Assembly (NCBI GenBank): GCA_963693365.1
Contig: CAVNZM010000012.1
Coordinates: 1,488,001 to 1,552,000 of the forward strand
DNA from: Amoebidium appalachense
Taxonomy: Eukaryota > Ichthyosporea
DNA length: 64,000 bases
Direction of reading: 5' to 3'
Shown: positions 53,988 to 63,677 of the stretch, in pieces
How the letters are laid out: the number at the start of each line of letters is the position of its first letter
How positions within the stretch are numbered: the stretch's first letter is position 1
The notes under the pieces: generated by a model
The model's input: the letters and a program-made list of their open reading frames with translations, nothing else
Told to the model about the DNA's origin: nothing
Databases searched by the model: none
Translations under genes and position numbers: made by a program

Positions 53988-54893
53988 GCAGGGTCGGCGT
54001 GGTGTGTGTTAGGAATGGATGTTTGTGGCTCTACCTAAATCTACGGTCGTTCAGGCTGCGAGGCGTGGTTGGGCGCAAAGCATACTGGGAATTCTAGTCG
54101 TACAACTCGAGTAGAGTGAAGGCAAGTGACTTGGAGGGGGTTTGGAGTTGGGGGGGAAGAGGGAGGGGAGGGGTTGCGGTTTTTGACGTTAGGAGATGAG
54201 ACTGAGTACCCGGTAGAGAGGGCGAGGGAGGAGAGAGAAAAAGGAGGGATGGAGGGGGGGGGGGGGGGGGTGCACATACCATTCTCCCAAACTGTACTTG
54301 ATCCCAAAGTTCATACCCAGACTTCTGACCGCGTTTGCCACAGCAGTCAGCAAATCCTTGTGCGGACCAGAACCCTGCACTGTCCAGGAAGGATCCACAC
54401 CAGGAGCCCCACCCCACATGCAATAGCCATCCCCATTTTTGGCGTTCATCACGACCAGTTTGGCTCCACTAATCCACAAAACGGACGCCCATTCCCGTGG
54501 ATCGAAAAAGTCGCAGGTGAAATCCCGTGTGAACTGGGTGTAGTTGAAGTCTTTTCCGTATCTATCAACAAGGAATTTGTGTTCTGGAAACTCGGGTTTG
54601 CTTGAATAGTACAAGAAGCGCTCTGCATCACACCGGTATTCCCTTTCTTCTGTTAAAAGGCAGTATGAAGGCACGCTAAACACACCCCAGTCTATCCCTA
54701 CAGAGAACTTTGCCTCTGAAAACCATGAAGGGTTATCTCGTGTGTCTAAGCTATCCCATGATGCGTTGTAGTTTGCATTCTTCGTAGCAGGGGTTCTGGT
54801 TGGAGACGATGGTTTGAGAGTGATTCTGGTTGCACCTGGAATGATGCCCCAAGTTGCCACTATGGCTAATGATAACAAAAATGACCGCCCCAT
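46873..54893 (-). CDS. GH29 alpha-L-fucosidase-like protein with altered active site and an exon 2 frameshift
   Basis: The predicted exons on the minus strand are 54893-54280, 53159-52970, 51956-51872, 50800-50731, 50117-50065, 49088-48960, 47681-47590 and 46990-46873; the last exon is unresolved. The start gives a signal peptide (MGRSFLLSLAIVATWG). Family blocks appear in order: WFSEAKFSVGIDWGVFSVPS, a FNYTQF block, AKLVVMNAKNGDGYCMW, GPHKDLL, SLGEWF, LVDSVGPEFIFAD (likely nucleophile Asp242), VVVNDRWG, GYHGGVY, IGYNRLDVYNTP, LHLSVGPMSDGRLP, LGVWLRTNGEA and IYGTTPFPF. GH29 enzymes hydrolyse alpha-L-fucosides, usually in lysosomes or outside the cell. Here the IHWG His is Asp68 and the KHHDG pair is Asn153-Gly154, so fucose binding is probably altered. 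Exon 2 changes frame at the T4G4 run (plus-strand 53016-53023); after correction for that indel all eight exons join in phase. Either a very young pseudogene or a sequence error. Introns contain mobile-element remnants. Confidence 0.82.
47780..48483. mobile_element. non-autonomous DNA transposon (MITE-like) with TAA target duplication
   Basis: The element starts GGGCGTGTTTGGCA and ends TGCCAAACACGCCC, a perfect 14-bp terminal inverted repeat. It is flanked on both sides by TAA (47777-47779 and 48484-48486). A 3-bp TWA duplication with GC-rich termini is typical of PIF/Harbinger-type elements; the superfamily is inference. It is 704 bp long, has no transposase and sits in GH29 intron 6. A further end-like sequence (ACCAAACACGCC, about 47902) lies inside, so the element may be composite. 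Confidence 0.8.
49138..49182. repeat. poly-G run (about 45 bases) beside GH29 exon 6
   Basis: An uninterrupted G homopolymer on the plus strand (C on the coding strand), preceded by (GT)n, about 50 bases upstream of the exon 6 acceptor in coding orientation. Confidence 0.9.
49698..49870. repeat. dispersed repeat, fuller copy, in GH29 intron 5
   Basis: This joins in one piece the two blocks found separately at 45893-45947 and 46609-46718. It is non-coding: the same positions read in different frames in the two copies and match no protein. Confidence 0.7.
51123..51222. repeat. short tandem repeat with ATATCTCGGCA core
   Basis: Three units contain ATATCTCGGCA (at about 51126, 51161 and 51190). 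Two of them continue into a TTAGACGCAGAAAA/TTGGACGCAGAAAA element. The array abuts inverted-repeat element copy 2. Confidence 0.7.
51230..51503. mobile_element. MITE-like inverted-repeat element, copy 2 (GH29 intron 3)
   Basis: The ends TTAAACCAACCTCCGTATCT...ACCATTTTA (left) and TAAAATGGTAGATACGGACC...TTGGTTTAA (right) are about 30-nt inverted repeats, matching those of the 45434-45702 element. The interior is rich in CGATCGAGGAT and its inverse and shares GTTAACAGAA and GAATGACGTCA with copy 1. About 274 bp, no coding capacity. Confidence 0.8.
52005..52142. repeat. (GAA)n/(GAAGGA)n polypurine tract in GH29 intron 2
   Basis: About 135 bases of pure purine built from AGA, GAA and GGA triplets. 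Confidence 0.9.
53016..53023 (-). other. homopolymer frameshift in GH29 exon 2
   Basis: Upstream of this run the frame reading PEFIFADTETGYDSG matches GH29. Downstream the match (KEFLAWLFSESRVK) is in another frame. One base must be removed, or two added, in TTTTGGGG to join them, and only then does exon 2 end in the phase needed by exon 3 (DKVVVNDRWG). Confidence 0.75.
53471..53700. repeat. long poly-G tracts in GH29 intron 1
   Basis: Three G runs of about 28-48 bases are separated by short unique or T-rich sequence within 230 bases. They are C on the coding strand. Confidence 0.85.
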
Positions 54894-56327
54894 TATTCAC
54901 AAACACAGCCCAGATCGAAGTTGTGAGTCGGCTGCAAAAATTGGCACTCTTTTTCTGCAATGGGCCCACAGCAAAACAAAATTTTGAAAGGCAACGGCTT
55001 TGATGTTTTGGTTGCCAAATAAGGCAATTCCGCGGACTTGTGCGATTACGCAATCGTCACCCCAGCATCGAAATTATTCGGAACAGTTGCCACTGTCACC
55101 ATCATGCTGTGCACTGAGCATGTGTACATGTATGGCTGTGAGATGCATGGCACCATGCGTGTTTATAGTAGGTACATACACATTTGTGACCACAAGTCCA
55201 GATGCCTCGTGTATTGTGCGCGTTGTGTACATGTGTGTGTACGCACTGCTTACGTAGAGTGTCACACACACGTGCGCGTACGTGCACGTACGCGTGTACA
55301 TGATCACATGCATATTTATGCCATTCATTTGATAATACTATGTGTACACTATGGGCCTTGCGTTCCTTCTTCTCCTCCTTCTTCTTTTGGCCGAGGGGTG
55401 GGTGGGTGAGTTGGGGGCGGGGGAGGGGAAGGGGGACGTCACGAAGGGGGGGAGCTCGAGGGGTGGTTGGTCGAGGAAGAGCTTGATCGCGCGGATCGAT
55501 GGCAGATCTAGAAGGTGACCTATTGTAGGACTCTACATGGCAGGTCTGGGATGTGAGGGAAGGGGACAAGAGGAGAGGGTGAAAAGGCCGTTCTAGCATG
55601 TGAGGAATCGAGCTCGAGCACACTGCGGCTGGGAGTGGCTTGCCCGCTTGCTGTACATGCATATGCAGTATCCAAAAATTCAAATGTTACAGTGTAAAAA
55701 CTTACAGTATGCATGGTTCGATGAGGGTTTGATAAGACTTTGATAGCAGCCTTTGTGCAATGAAAAAATATTGGTCTCTTGAAGTACTTTCCTTTCTATT
55801 TTTTTCCGGCAGCTCACGTGCATCACACTCCCACACAAAGAAGAACTGAGAAGGAACAAATTGCACCTTCGAAAGTGTCCGCAGTGAGAACCACAAAACT
55901 GGCTCCATTTTGCCCGTCGTTTTATTGGCTGATCTCTGAGCCACGTTTCATTGGCTATCTGGAAAATGAACTGTAATTGGCTTAGTATGATGACATATGG
56001 TAGTCACCGACTCACCGTCTGCTCCGTGACTCCCTCATTCCGTAGAGGGAGGACTCCTTCAGGAGTTCAGAAGCGAAGAATGAGGCTCGCTTAGTAGAGC
56101 TTGCTTAAAAAACAACGAACCAACCTTTCAGCCAAATGAGCTCCCTAGTACAATTGCTGCACAGTTCGCTAGCATCCTTAAGGTATACGATGGTTTAGAA
56201 TGTGTGTGTATACATACAAAGTTACAATACTGTTTGTAGCCTTATGGCTTCGGCGGCGATAGTGTCCACATCCCTTCCCGTTTAGTCTATTTGTACCGTA
56301 TTACAATTGGATACTGTCTTTACCTCG

Positions 56328-56370
56328 TTGTGATTGGTGAGATATGGTTTTGAGCTGTGTTGTGATTGGT
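56328..56370 (+). promoter_or_regulatory. paired inverted CCAAT elements
   Basis: TTGTGATTGGT occurs twice, at 56328-56338 and 56360-56370. ATTGG is the reverse of CCAAT, and further ATTGG/CCAAT copies lie at about 56305, 56622 and 56697. This suggests NF-Y-type control of the downstream gene, by inference. Confidence 0.4.
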
Positions 56371-56747
56371 AAATGAGCCAGCTCCAACCAGTGCACATTC
56401 AAGCCATGCGAAACAGTACGCTTGCGTCTATTTTACATAAAACTTCATGTAAAAGAGAAATAACCCATTTAATTTAATATTCCTCTATTCAATACTGCAA
56501 AATATGGCTTCATTTAAACACGCGCCATTCGCACTCCCGGAACCTGCACGCTGCAGGCTGCAGCTGGTGTCCTCAGCCCGCGGGCTCCGTCACCGAAATG
56601 TGACTTGGCCATGAGTGATCTGCAGCCAATCTAAACTGCACGTGAAAGAATTCTGGAATTTGCTAGCCTTGGATCAGAGAATTTGAAAGAAATCTAATTG
56701 GTGGATTTCGACCAGTGCTTTGGCGGCAGACCCTGTCGCCACCAGGA

Positions 56748-56754
56748 TATAAAG
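56748..56754 (+). promoter_or_regulatory. TATA-like box of the glycerol-3-phosphate dehydrogenase gene
   Basis: TATAAAG lies 154 bases before the start codon, downstream of the CCAAT cluster. Confidence 0.5.
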
Positions 56755-56901
56755 CGGCTTATCGCCATTTTGTACCCATCCAAAACACAAACAGCGAAGC
56801 AAAGTGGGTAAAACCACAGTCGAAACATAAAAAACAACGAGGGATAACTTAGCCCTACTCTAACGTTTTTTTAGGTTTCTTTTAGCTAGCACAACAACAA
56901 A

Positions 56902-58704
56902 ATGGCCAGCTATGCCCAGACCGCTCTCGAGTATGCCTACACCGCCAAGGACATCACGGTGGCGTCGGTGTCCACTCTTTACAGCTATTACTTCCCCCAC
57001 CAGCTGATTGCTGCCAACAGCTCAGGCAAAGGCAGTTCCGCTGCCAAGGCCCCCATTTCTCGTGAGGAGATGCTTGCCAAGCTCGCCACCACCGAGTTCG
57101 ACGTGCTTATTCTTGGTGGTGGTTCCACGGGTTGTGGTGCCGCTCTGGATGCCCTTAGCCGTGGTCTCTCTGTGGCTGTAATTGAGAAGGTTGACTTTGG
57201 AGCCGGCACGTCTAGCGCAAGCACCAAACTGCTTCACGGTGGTGTGCGCTACCTTCAGAAGGCTGTGACCAAGCGCGACATGTCCCAGATCCACCTGGTT
57301 CACGAGGCCCTGCACGAGCGTGGTGGCATGTTCAAGCAGGCCCCCCACCTGACCAACCCCATCCCCATCCTCACCCCTCTGTACACCTGGGCCGAGGTTC
57401 CTCAGATGCTTGCCCTTCTCAAGCTCTACGACATCATGTCTGGTGACACCCACATCGGTAGCAGCTACTTCATCTCCGCCACTGAGGCTGCCAAGCGCTT
57501 CCCCCAGCTGAAGACTGAGGGTCTTGTTGGTGCTGTTGTTTACTACGACGGTCAGTTCGATGATGCTCGCTACAACGTGGCCTGCGCCACCACCGCCGCT
57601 GCCCAGGGCGGTGTTCTTTCCAACTACACCGACGTTGTTGGTCTGCTCCACACTGAGAACGGTCGTCTGTGCGGCGCCAAGGTGAAGGACCTCTTCACCG
57701 GCAACGTCATCACGGTCAAGTCCAAGGCTGTTGTTAACGCCACCGGCCACTTTGCTGATGTTATCCGCAAGATGGACAGCCCGGACGCCAAGTCCTGCTT
57801 GGTTGCGGCCCAGGGCACGCACATTATGCTTGACAAGAAGTTTTGCGCCGAAACCGAGGGTCTTCTGATCAACAAGACGGATGATGGTCGTGTTGTGTTC
57901 CTTCTGCCCTGGCAGGGATGCACTCTGGCCGGCACCACAGACGGCCCGTGCGAAATCACCGACCAGCCCAAGCCCACACCCCAGCAGGTCGAGTACATCG
58001 TACACCATCTAAACCGCTACTTCAACCAGGAGATCAGCGTTGCGGACGTTAAGGCCGCCTGGTCTGGTATCCGCCCTCTGAAGAAGAGCACGGACGCAAA
58101 CGACACCGCCTCCGTCTCCCGCGAACACGGTATCTTCACCTCCGCCTCCGGTCTGATGACCATTGTGGGTGGCAAGTGGACCACATACCGCAAGATGTCC
58201 GAAGACATCATTAACCACGTGCTCAAGGAGGTTCCCGCCGTCGTCGCCAAGAACGGCCCCACCACCGCCTCGCTCAAGCTGACGGGCGCCGCCGAATACA
58301 ACGCCGCATACGGCAAGACGCTTTCTCAGAAGTTCGACCTCCCCATCGACGTTGCAGAACACCTTAACAAGGCCTACGGTGACCAGGCCGAGCACGTGTG
58401 CGAGCTGGGCAAGGAGATGGGTCTGCTTGGCCGTCTTGCCCCCAAGTACCCCCACGTTGAGGTGGAGGTTGTTTGGGCCGCACGTATGGAGATGGCTGAG
58501 CGCGCCGTTGACGTGCTTGCTCGCCGCACTCGCATGGCGTTCCTTGATCATGATGCCGCGGAGGGCTGCACCGGACGCATTATTGAATTGATTGCGCAGG
58601 AGAAGAAGTGGGATGAGGCTCGCAAGGCGGAGGAGAAGGCTATCTGTGCCAAGTGGCTCGATGGCTGGAGCCAGAGCAAGGCCAGCTCCGTCCCCGCTGC
58701 CTAA
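56902..58704 (+). CDS. GUT2: mitochondrial FAD-dependent glycerol-3-phosphate dehydrogenase
   Basis: A single uninterrupted frame of 600 codons with a strong start context (AACAAAATGGCC). The enzyme oxidises sn-glycerol 3-phosphate to dihydroxyacetone phosphate and passes electrons through FAD to ubiquinone, on the outer face of the mitochondrial inner membrane. The FAD-binding Rossmann motif is FDVLILGGGSTGCGAALDA (from residue 66). It is followed by the family block GTSSASTKLLHGGVRYLQ, ATGHFADVIRKMD, PWQGCTLAGTTDGPCE, WSGIRPL and GGKWTTYRKMSED. The C-terminal domain ends with RMAFLDHDAAEGC. The roughly 65 residues before the Rossmann fold could hold a targeting or amphipathic segment. There is no EF-hand extension as in animal GPD2, so the length resembles the fungal/plant type. 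It has no introns, unlike its neighbours, and a GC-rich third position suggesting high expression. Confidence 0.95.
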   Translation: MASYAQTALEYAYTAKDITVASVSTLYSYYFPHQLIAANSSGKGSSAAKAPISREEMLAKLATTEFDVLILGGGSTGCGAALDALSRGLSVAVIEKVDFGAGTSSASTKLLHGGVRYLQKAVTKRDMSQIHLVHEALHERGGMFKQAPHLTNPIPILTPLYTWAEVPQMLALLKLYDIMSGDTHIGSSYFISATEAAKRFPQLKTEGLVGAVVYYDGQFDDARYNVACATTAAAQGGVLSNYTDVVGLLHTENGRLCGAKVKDLFTGNVITVKSKAVVNATGHFADVIRKMDSPDAKSCLVAAQGTHIMLDKKFCAETEGLLINKTDDGRVVFLLPWQGCTLAGTTDGPCEITDQPKPTPQQVEYIVHHLNRYFNQEISVADVKAAWSGIRPLKKSTDANDTASVSREHGIFTSASGLMTIVGGKWTTYRKMSEDIINHVLKEVPAVVAKNGPTTASLKLTGAAEYNAAYGKTLSQKFDLPIDVAEHLNKAYGDQAEHVCELGKEMGLLGRLAPKYPHVEVEVVWAARMEMAERAVDVLARRTRMAFLDHDAAEGCTGRIIELIAQEKKWDEARKAEEKAICAKWLDGWSQSKASSVPAA

Positions 58705-59010
58705 AATGGTAGCTTCCTGTTGACGTTTTTGAGATCCTTCTAGGACGATAGGATAGAGTCATCATTTTTTTAGTCCTTCTAATATAAATAGTTTTACCGT
58801 CTTTTTAGGATGGTTTTTTAAGGAGTAAAAAGGGTCTCTCTATTAGCCAGACACAAAGGTGTATAGAATTTTTTTAGAGGCTTCGCTGTCAGAAATTCGC
58901 TAATCGTTAATTTAAAATTTTGTTAGAAGAGTTCTTTTTTTTAAGTGTATTAAAAGTTAGTTGATTTGCCTGCATCCGTGATGCACACTTCTACATCTGT
59001 ATTAATCGGC

Positions 59011-59016
59011 AATAAA
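59011..59016 (+). terminator. AATAAA downstream of glycerol-3-phosphate dehydrogenase
   Basis: AATAAA lies about 310 bases after the stop codon, at the end of a T-rich stretch and before the CA-rich intergenic DNA. Confidence 0.4.
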
Positions 59017-59250
59017 CGAAAAAAGATAAGAGAAAATGTCCGCCCTGCCCTCAAGCCCCCCCCCCCTCCCCCATCCTACACACACACATGCGCGGACACA
59101 CTTGACACCCACAGAAACACAAGATCCTGCAATATTCCGAAACAAGGGAATGCCCCCCCTCCCCCCCCCCTCCTCCCCCCCCTCCCCCTCCCCAACACCA
59201 CCACCACACCACTCCCCCCCCATCCCCCCACACAAACAGTCACACACATG

Positions 59251-59261
<11 letters not shown>

Positions 59262-59333
<72 letters not shown>
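59262..59333. repeat. (CA)n microsatellite
   Basis: A pure CA run of about 72 bases. Similar runs follow at 59466-59501 and 59602-59662. Confidence 0.95.
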
Positions 59334-59336
<3 letters not shown>

Positions 59337-59463
59337 CACATGCACACACACAAGCACCGCACAAGCATACACGGCATTCGCACACACACGTAGACACGTA
59401 CAGAAAGAAACATATGCACATTTCGCACATTCATCGTGCACAGCCAAAAACAACGCACACAAA

Positions 59464-59505
<42 letters not shown>

Positions 59506-59568
59506 TACACATACACACTCACTCCCCCAAACACACTAACACACATGCACGCGCGTGCGCGCGCACAC

Positions 59569-59664
<96 letters not shown>

Positions 59665-61407
59665 GCACACACACAAGCACACACACAAGCACGGCATACG
59701 CACACAGGTGTAGACACGTACAGAAAGAAACATGCACATTTCGCACATTCGTCTTGCACAGCTAAAACAATGCACACAAACACACACACACACTCCTATA
59801 CACATACACACACACACACAAACGCACTAACACACATGCTCACAGGCGCGTGCACGCGCGTGCGCGCGCGCACACATACACACACATACATACATACACA
59901 GACAGACATGTGCAAAGGGAAACACACACACACTGCACGTGCTGTCGTTAAAATGTGGGTGTGAGCGTGCAGCCATTTAGTCATAACGAATACACCCCTG
60001 CCTGCTGTGGGCCAACTAGAGAACGGAACAAAGGGGGGGAGGGGGGGAGGGGGAAAGGAGTTTTGGGGGGGGGGGGGGGGGGGGAGGGGGGGAGGGGGGG
60101 GGTGTTAATGCATCAGTAGTACAGAGACCATTGAAACGAGAGTTTAACCGTTAAAAGGGGGAGTTCTTCTATGTATGACTAAAGGGGGGGGGGGGGGGGG
60201 GGGTGGAATGGTTTGTTTTGGGAAAAAAAAAAAAAAAGAATGCAGGAAAGAAAGGAAAGGCTGGGGGGGGGCGGGGGGGGAAGAGGCCCGGGGGGAGAGG
60301 ACGGATTTCGCCTGAGATTATTTGTGCACTAGCTTGCCGAACGGGCCTAGAGTCGAGGGGCGGAGCGGGGGGAGGGGAGGCAGAGAGAGAGAGAGATAGC
60401 GAGAGGGAGGGGGGAGGGGGGGGGGGGGGGGGGGGGGGGAGGATCACCGATCGGAGAACGAGAGAGCTGAAGGTGAAACCTTCCAATCCCCCCCTTCCCT
60501 CCCCCTCCCCCCTCCCCTGCAAGTGGCATAGAGTCAATATCATGTCATTTTTTACATATATTCGCATCCCTGTTCAATAATATTCTTCATATTTCATGCA
60601 TATTTATAGCTAGCACGGTGACCCATTCATTGGCAGGGCCTAATCGAAGACATAAAACATTATGAGAAACCTCCCCTAGACCCAGTTTCCTGACTGAGCC
60701 CTTCCTGTCCTTCATTCACCAAGGGCATCCATCAGCTCCAACCCCCCCCCCCCCCTTCCCTTCCGCGGCCGCTTGCTCCCCTCAGCATTCCTCAAGAACG
60801 AGTGTTTAATTGTTTAGGGGGGCCGCCAGTTGATTTCCGTTGGATGTATAAAACATGCTAAAACGGAACAATAACTATGTTAGGGTGTAATTAATCAGAT
60901 CATGGCCCGAGTCTAAAGATTAACAACATCGACACTTTAGAAAAGCAGGGGGAAACAAGCAAAACTCCAAAGTTACACAGTAATTAAAAAAACCTAATGG
61001 GAGTCTTCTAGTGCAACAGTTTCCTGGTGCAAACATTTCCTCCGAACCCCCCCCCCCCCCGGTCCTCTCGGCACATATCTTTTCTGATTAGGCGGGGGGG
61101 TTGTAACACCACCACCACCACCTCACGTTTTATATTATTTATCCCGTTTCATTCCCGGGCGAGGCACTGCCTCAGGGGAGCTTACCGTCTTCCGCCCAGA
61201 CACCAATCGTACTATAGCGCATCTATATGTCAGGATTCTAAATCGACCCCAATTGGCATTATCTTTCGTTACGCCTTATCCCACGGTTCTAGCCGCAGCA
61301 ACACCACCACCTCACTGGCCCCCTCCCCTTCCCCCCTTCCTTTCCTCCCCCCTCCCCCCCCCCCCCCCACACACACACACACACACCCCACCCCCCCCCC
61401 CCCCCCA

Positions 61408-61439
<32 letters not shown>

Positions 61440-61683
61440 GAAAAGCCCGCGCACACATGCACACATGCACACATGCCCACAGCGCAACCATGCACCCACC
61501 AACCCCAGAGGGTCGTCAGCTTGTCGTTGGCTCTTTCAACCCGTCCTTTTCCACACACTACATACCAGAGTCGTCGTTCTGACCTGACCTAGTCACTCTT
61601 TTTCTATTTCCCGGCCATCCCTTCCCCCTCCCCCCTCCCCCCCTCCCCCCCTTACCTCCCGCGGCCCGCCCCTCCCACCACTT

Positions 61684-61685
<2 letters not shown>

Positions 61686-61748
<63 letters not shown>
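61686..61748. repeat. 63-base poly-C run followed by (CCG)n and (CCCG)n
   Basis: One of the longest homopolymers in the window. It ends in GCCGCCGCCGCCCGCCCGCCC. Confidence 0.9.
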
Positions 61749-61749
<1 letters not shown>

Positions 61750-61907
61750 CCGCCGCCGCCCGCCCGCCCTGTTCCCACGAAAAACCTTGGGTCCTTCCCC
61801 CAGCCCCGGCCACCTCCATCATCACGTGACTGAACGTCAGCTCTATGATCTTTCTTGAGTTCAATTTTTCTTTTCTTTTTTTTTTTTTGGTGTACGTGTG
61901 TGTGTGT

Positions 61908-61959
<52 letters not shown>

Positions 61960-61966
<7 letters not shown>

Positions 61967-62122
61967 TTTAAAGACTTTGCTTGTCCTATATCACCGCCTT
62001 CGGGCGTGTACCGGCTCCCCGGGCCGGGCAGGAATCTACTTGTAACACAGCTGCAGGTTTCCAACCCAACCCATTTTCCCGTGTAGATGTCATTCGACCA
62101 GGCGCCATGAAGCGGCTTTAAG
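61960..62122 (-). other. possible coding exon of unknown gene
   Basis: On the minus strand a frame of about 55 codons has non-repetitive composition ([20 protein letters not shown], then ETCSCVTSRFLPG). It is preceded by a plausible acceptor (CTCCCCTCAG) and contains possible donors (ACAAGTAGAT, GGCGGTGATA). The opposite strand is broken by stops. No family was recognised and no neighbouring exon could be joined to it, so this may be chance. Confidence 0.25.
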
Positions 62123-62446
62123 TCTTTCAGACTGAGGGGAGTATTTTCCGGACAGTGTGTGGGTCCAAGCGTGTGTGCGTGTGTGCGCGTGTGTGTGTGC
62201 ATGTGTGTGTGTGTGCATGTGTGCGTGCGTGCGTGTGTGCGTGTGTGCGTGTGTGTGTGTGTTTGTGTTTGTGTTTGTGTGTGCGTGTGTGCGCGCCCGC
62301 GCGCGCGCGTGTGTACATGTGTGTGTGTGTGCGTGTGTGTGCGTGTGTGCGTGTGTGCTCTTGTGCGTTCGTGCACGTACGTGTGTGCGTGCGTGCACGC
62401 GCGCTGCTAGCGTGTGCGGGCGTGTGCGGGCGTGTGCGTGTGCGTG

Positions 62447-62608
<162 letters not shown>

Positions 62609-62639
62609 TGTGCATGCGCTTGTACCAACCTCGATTCCC

Positions 62640-62683
62640 TTCGAGTGTCTCTTCGAGCGCCTCTTCGAGCGTCTCTTCGAGCG
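62640..62683. repeat. 12-bp tandem repeat (TTCGAGCGTCTC)
   Basis: Nearly four copies of TTCGAGCGTCTC with single-base variants. The unit is in frame on both strands (ETLE or FERL repeats), but there is no supported gene around it. Confidence 0.75.
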
Positions 62684-62804
62684 TATGTATACATGTAAGC
62701 ACTTGGGTGCGAGAGGACGCCCCTGCATACAGTGTAGTCAGTGGGGCGTCATCGACTCATCGCTCGCATACGCACGGCCATCTGGAAACTCTGTGTGGTT
62801 AATT

Positions 62805-62839
62805 ACCACGGCCATCTAGAAACACCAGATGGCCGTGGT
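62805..62839. repeat. 13-bp perfect inverted repeat (hairpin)
   Basis: ACCACGGCCATCT at 62805-62817 and AGATGGCCGTGGT at 62827-62839 are perfect inverse complements separated by nine bases. A third related copy (CACGGCCATCTGGAAA) lies at about 62773-62788. Confidence 0.8.
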
Positions 62840-63323
62840 GGTTACGTAATCGTGGACTCATTAGCCAAATATGGTCCATATTTACCAAATTCGGTAATTC
62901 TGCAAGCTCTTCGTGACTTGGCCGAGTGTGTACACGAGCCTCCGCCGGCAGGCGCCGGCGGGCCGCGCATAGGGGGGCCGTGATTCACACGGTGCAAGGG
63001 TGTCATGGACAGCTGTCATTCATAATTTGTTTTTAGTTTTTGGTTCCACTTTCTCAAGAGACACGCCTCTTTTCAGGGTAGAATAAGGCCAAGCTGAAGG
63101 GAAAAATCCACCGTTTTAGAGTTTTATGAGCTACGAGTCGTCCATCGTGACCACCGGCCCACGCTTTCCCCCATTGGAGGCGTAGTATGTACATATAGGT
63201 ACGTAGCCGTGAAAAGAGGAAATTTCAAAAAGGAATAATATGTGCCAATATGACGCTACTGTAAAATAATCGTTCTCCACATGATGGTACCCGGACATAT
63301 GTGGAGGTACCTAAATATTCAAT

Positions 63324-63677
63324 GCCGAAGGACGTCGACTGGCCAATCAGCAACTACTAGGCCACCACATCAATCTATTTGTGCTCGTGTATCTGGTCAC
63401 GTGGTTTCCCTATGTTCTTTTTACCCTCCTCTCTCTGCCAATGAGCCATATTAAGGTGCCCGGTTGGCTTGGACCCCTTCAGTCTGCGTGTGCAAGTCTG
63501 TCGGGTGTGTTGAATGCGGCGGTGTATTGGGTGTTTCTCACACTGCCCTCGGAGCAAAATAGTGGTGGGGGGTTCTCACGTTGTGCAAAGCTACGGGTGC
63601 TGGTGCGAAAGATTCTGTGTGTGCCGCAAAGCGATGACCAGCCTGCGTTAACTACTGCAACAACACATGGTTCATAA
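63324..63677 (+). pseudogene. GPCR copy F, solitary last exon (TM6-TM7)
   Basis: Homology to the family starts near 63324 (GCCGAAGGACGTCGACTGGC, read AEGRRLANQQ). It continues through LLGHHINLFVLVYLVTW (TM6), VPGWLGPLQSACASLSG and [17 protein letters not shown] (TM7) to TAA at 63675-63677. It is closest to copy D exon 4 in both DNA and tail sequence. Upstream no TM5, TM1-TM4 or N-terminal family exon was found before the dehydrogenase gene, and the sequence just 5' of 63324 does not match copy D. The exon frame itself is intact. It is most simply a truncated duplicate; distant upstream exons cannot be wholly excluded. Confidence 0.7.

Larger units (their letters stand above)
54894..56901. other. 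divergent promoter region between GH29 and glycerol-3-phosphate dehydrogenase
   Basis: About 2 kb of mostly ordinary-complexity DNA with no supported gene. It is unusually poor in microsatellites for this window. The part nearest the dehydrogenase carries CCAAT-type elements and a TATA-like box. Confidence 0.5.

Noticed and set aside
54126-54605. 159-codon plus-strand frame
   Set aside because: Antisense to GH29 exon 1, whose minus-strand reading gives a signal peptide and ordered family motifs.
57022-58008. 328-codon open frame antisense to the dehydrogenase gene
   Set aside because: It is the shadow of a GC-biased coding strand: the plus frame matches a well-conserved family over its whole length, and the antisense product resembles nothing.
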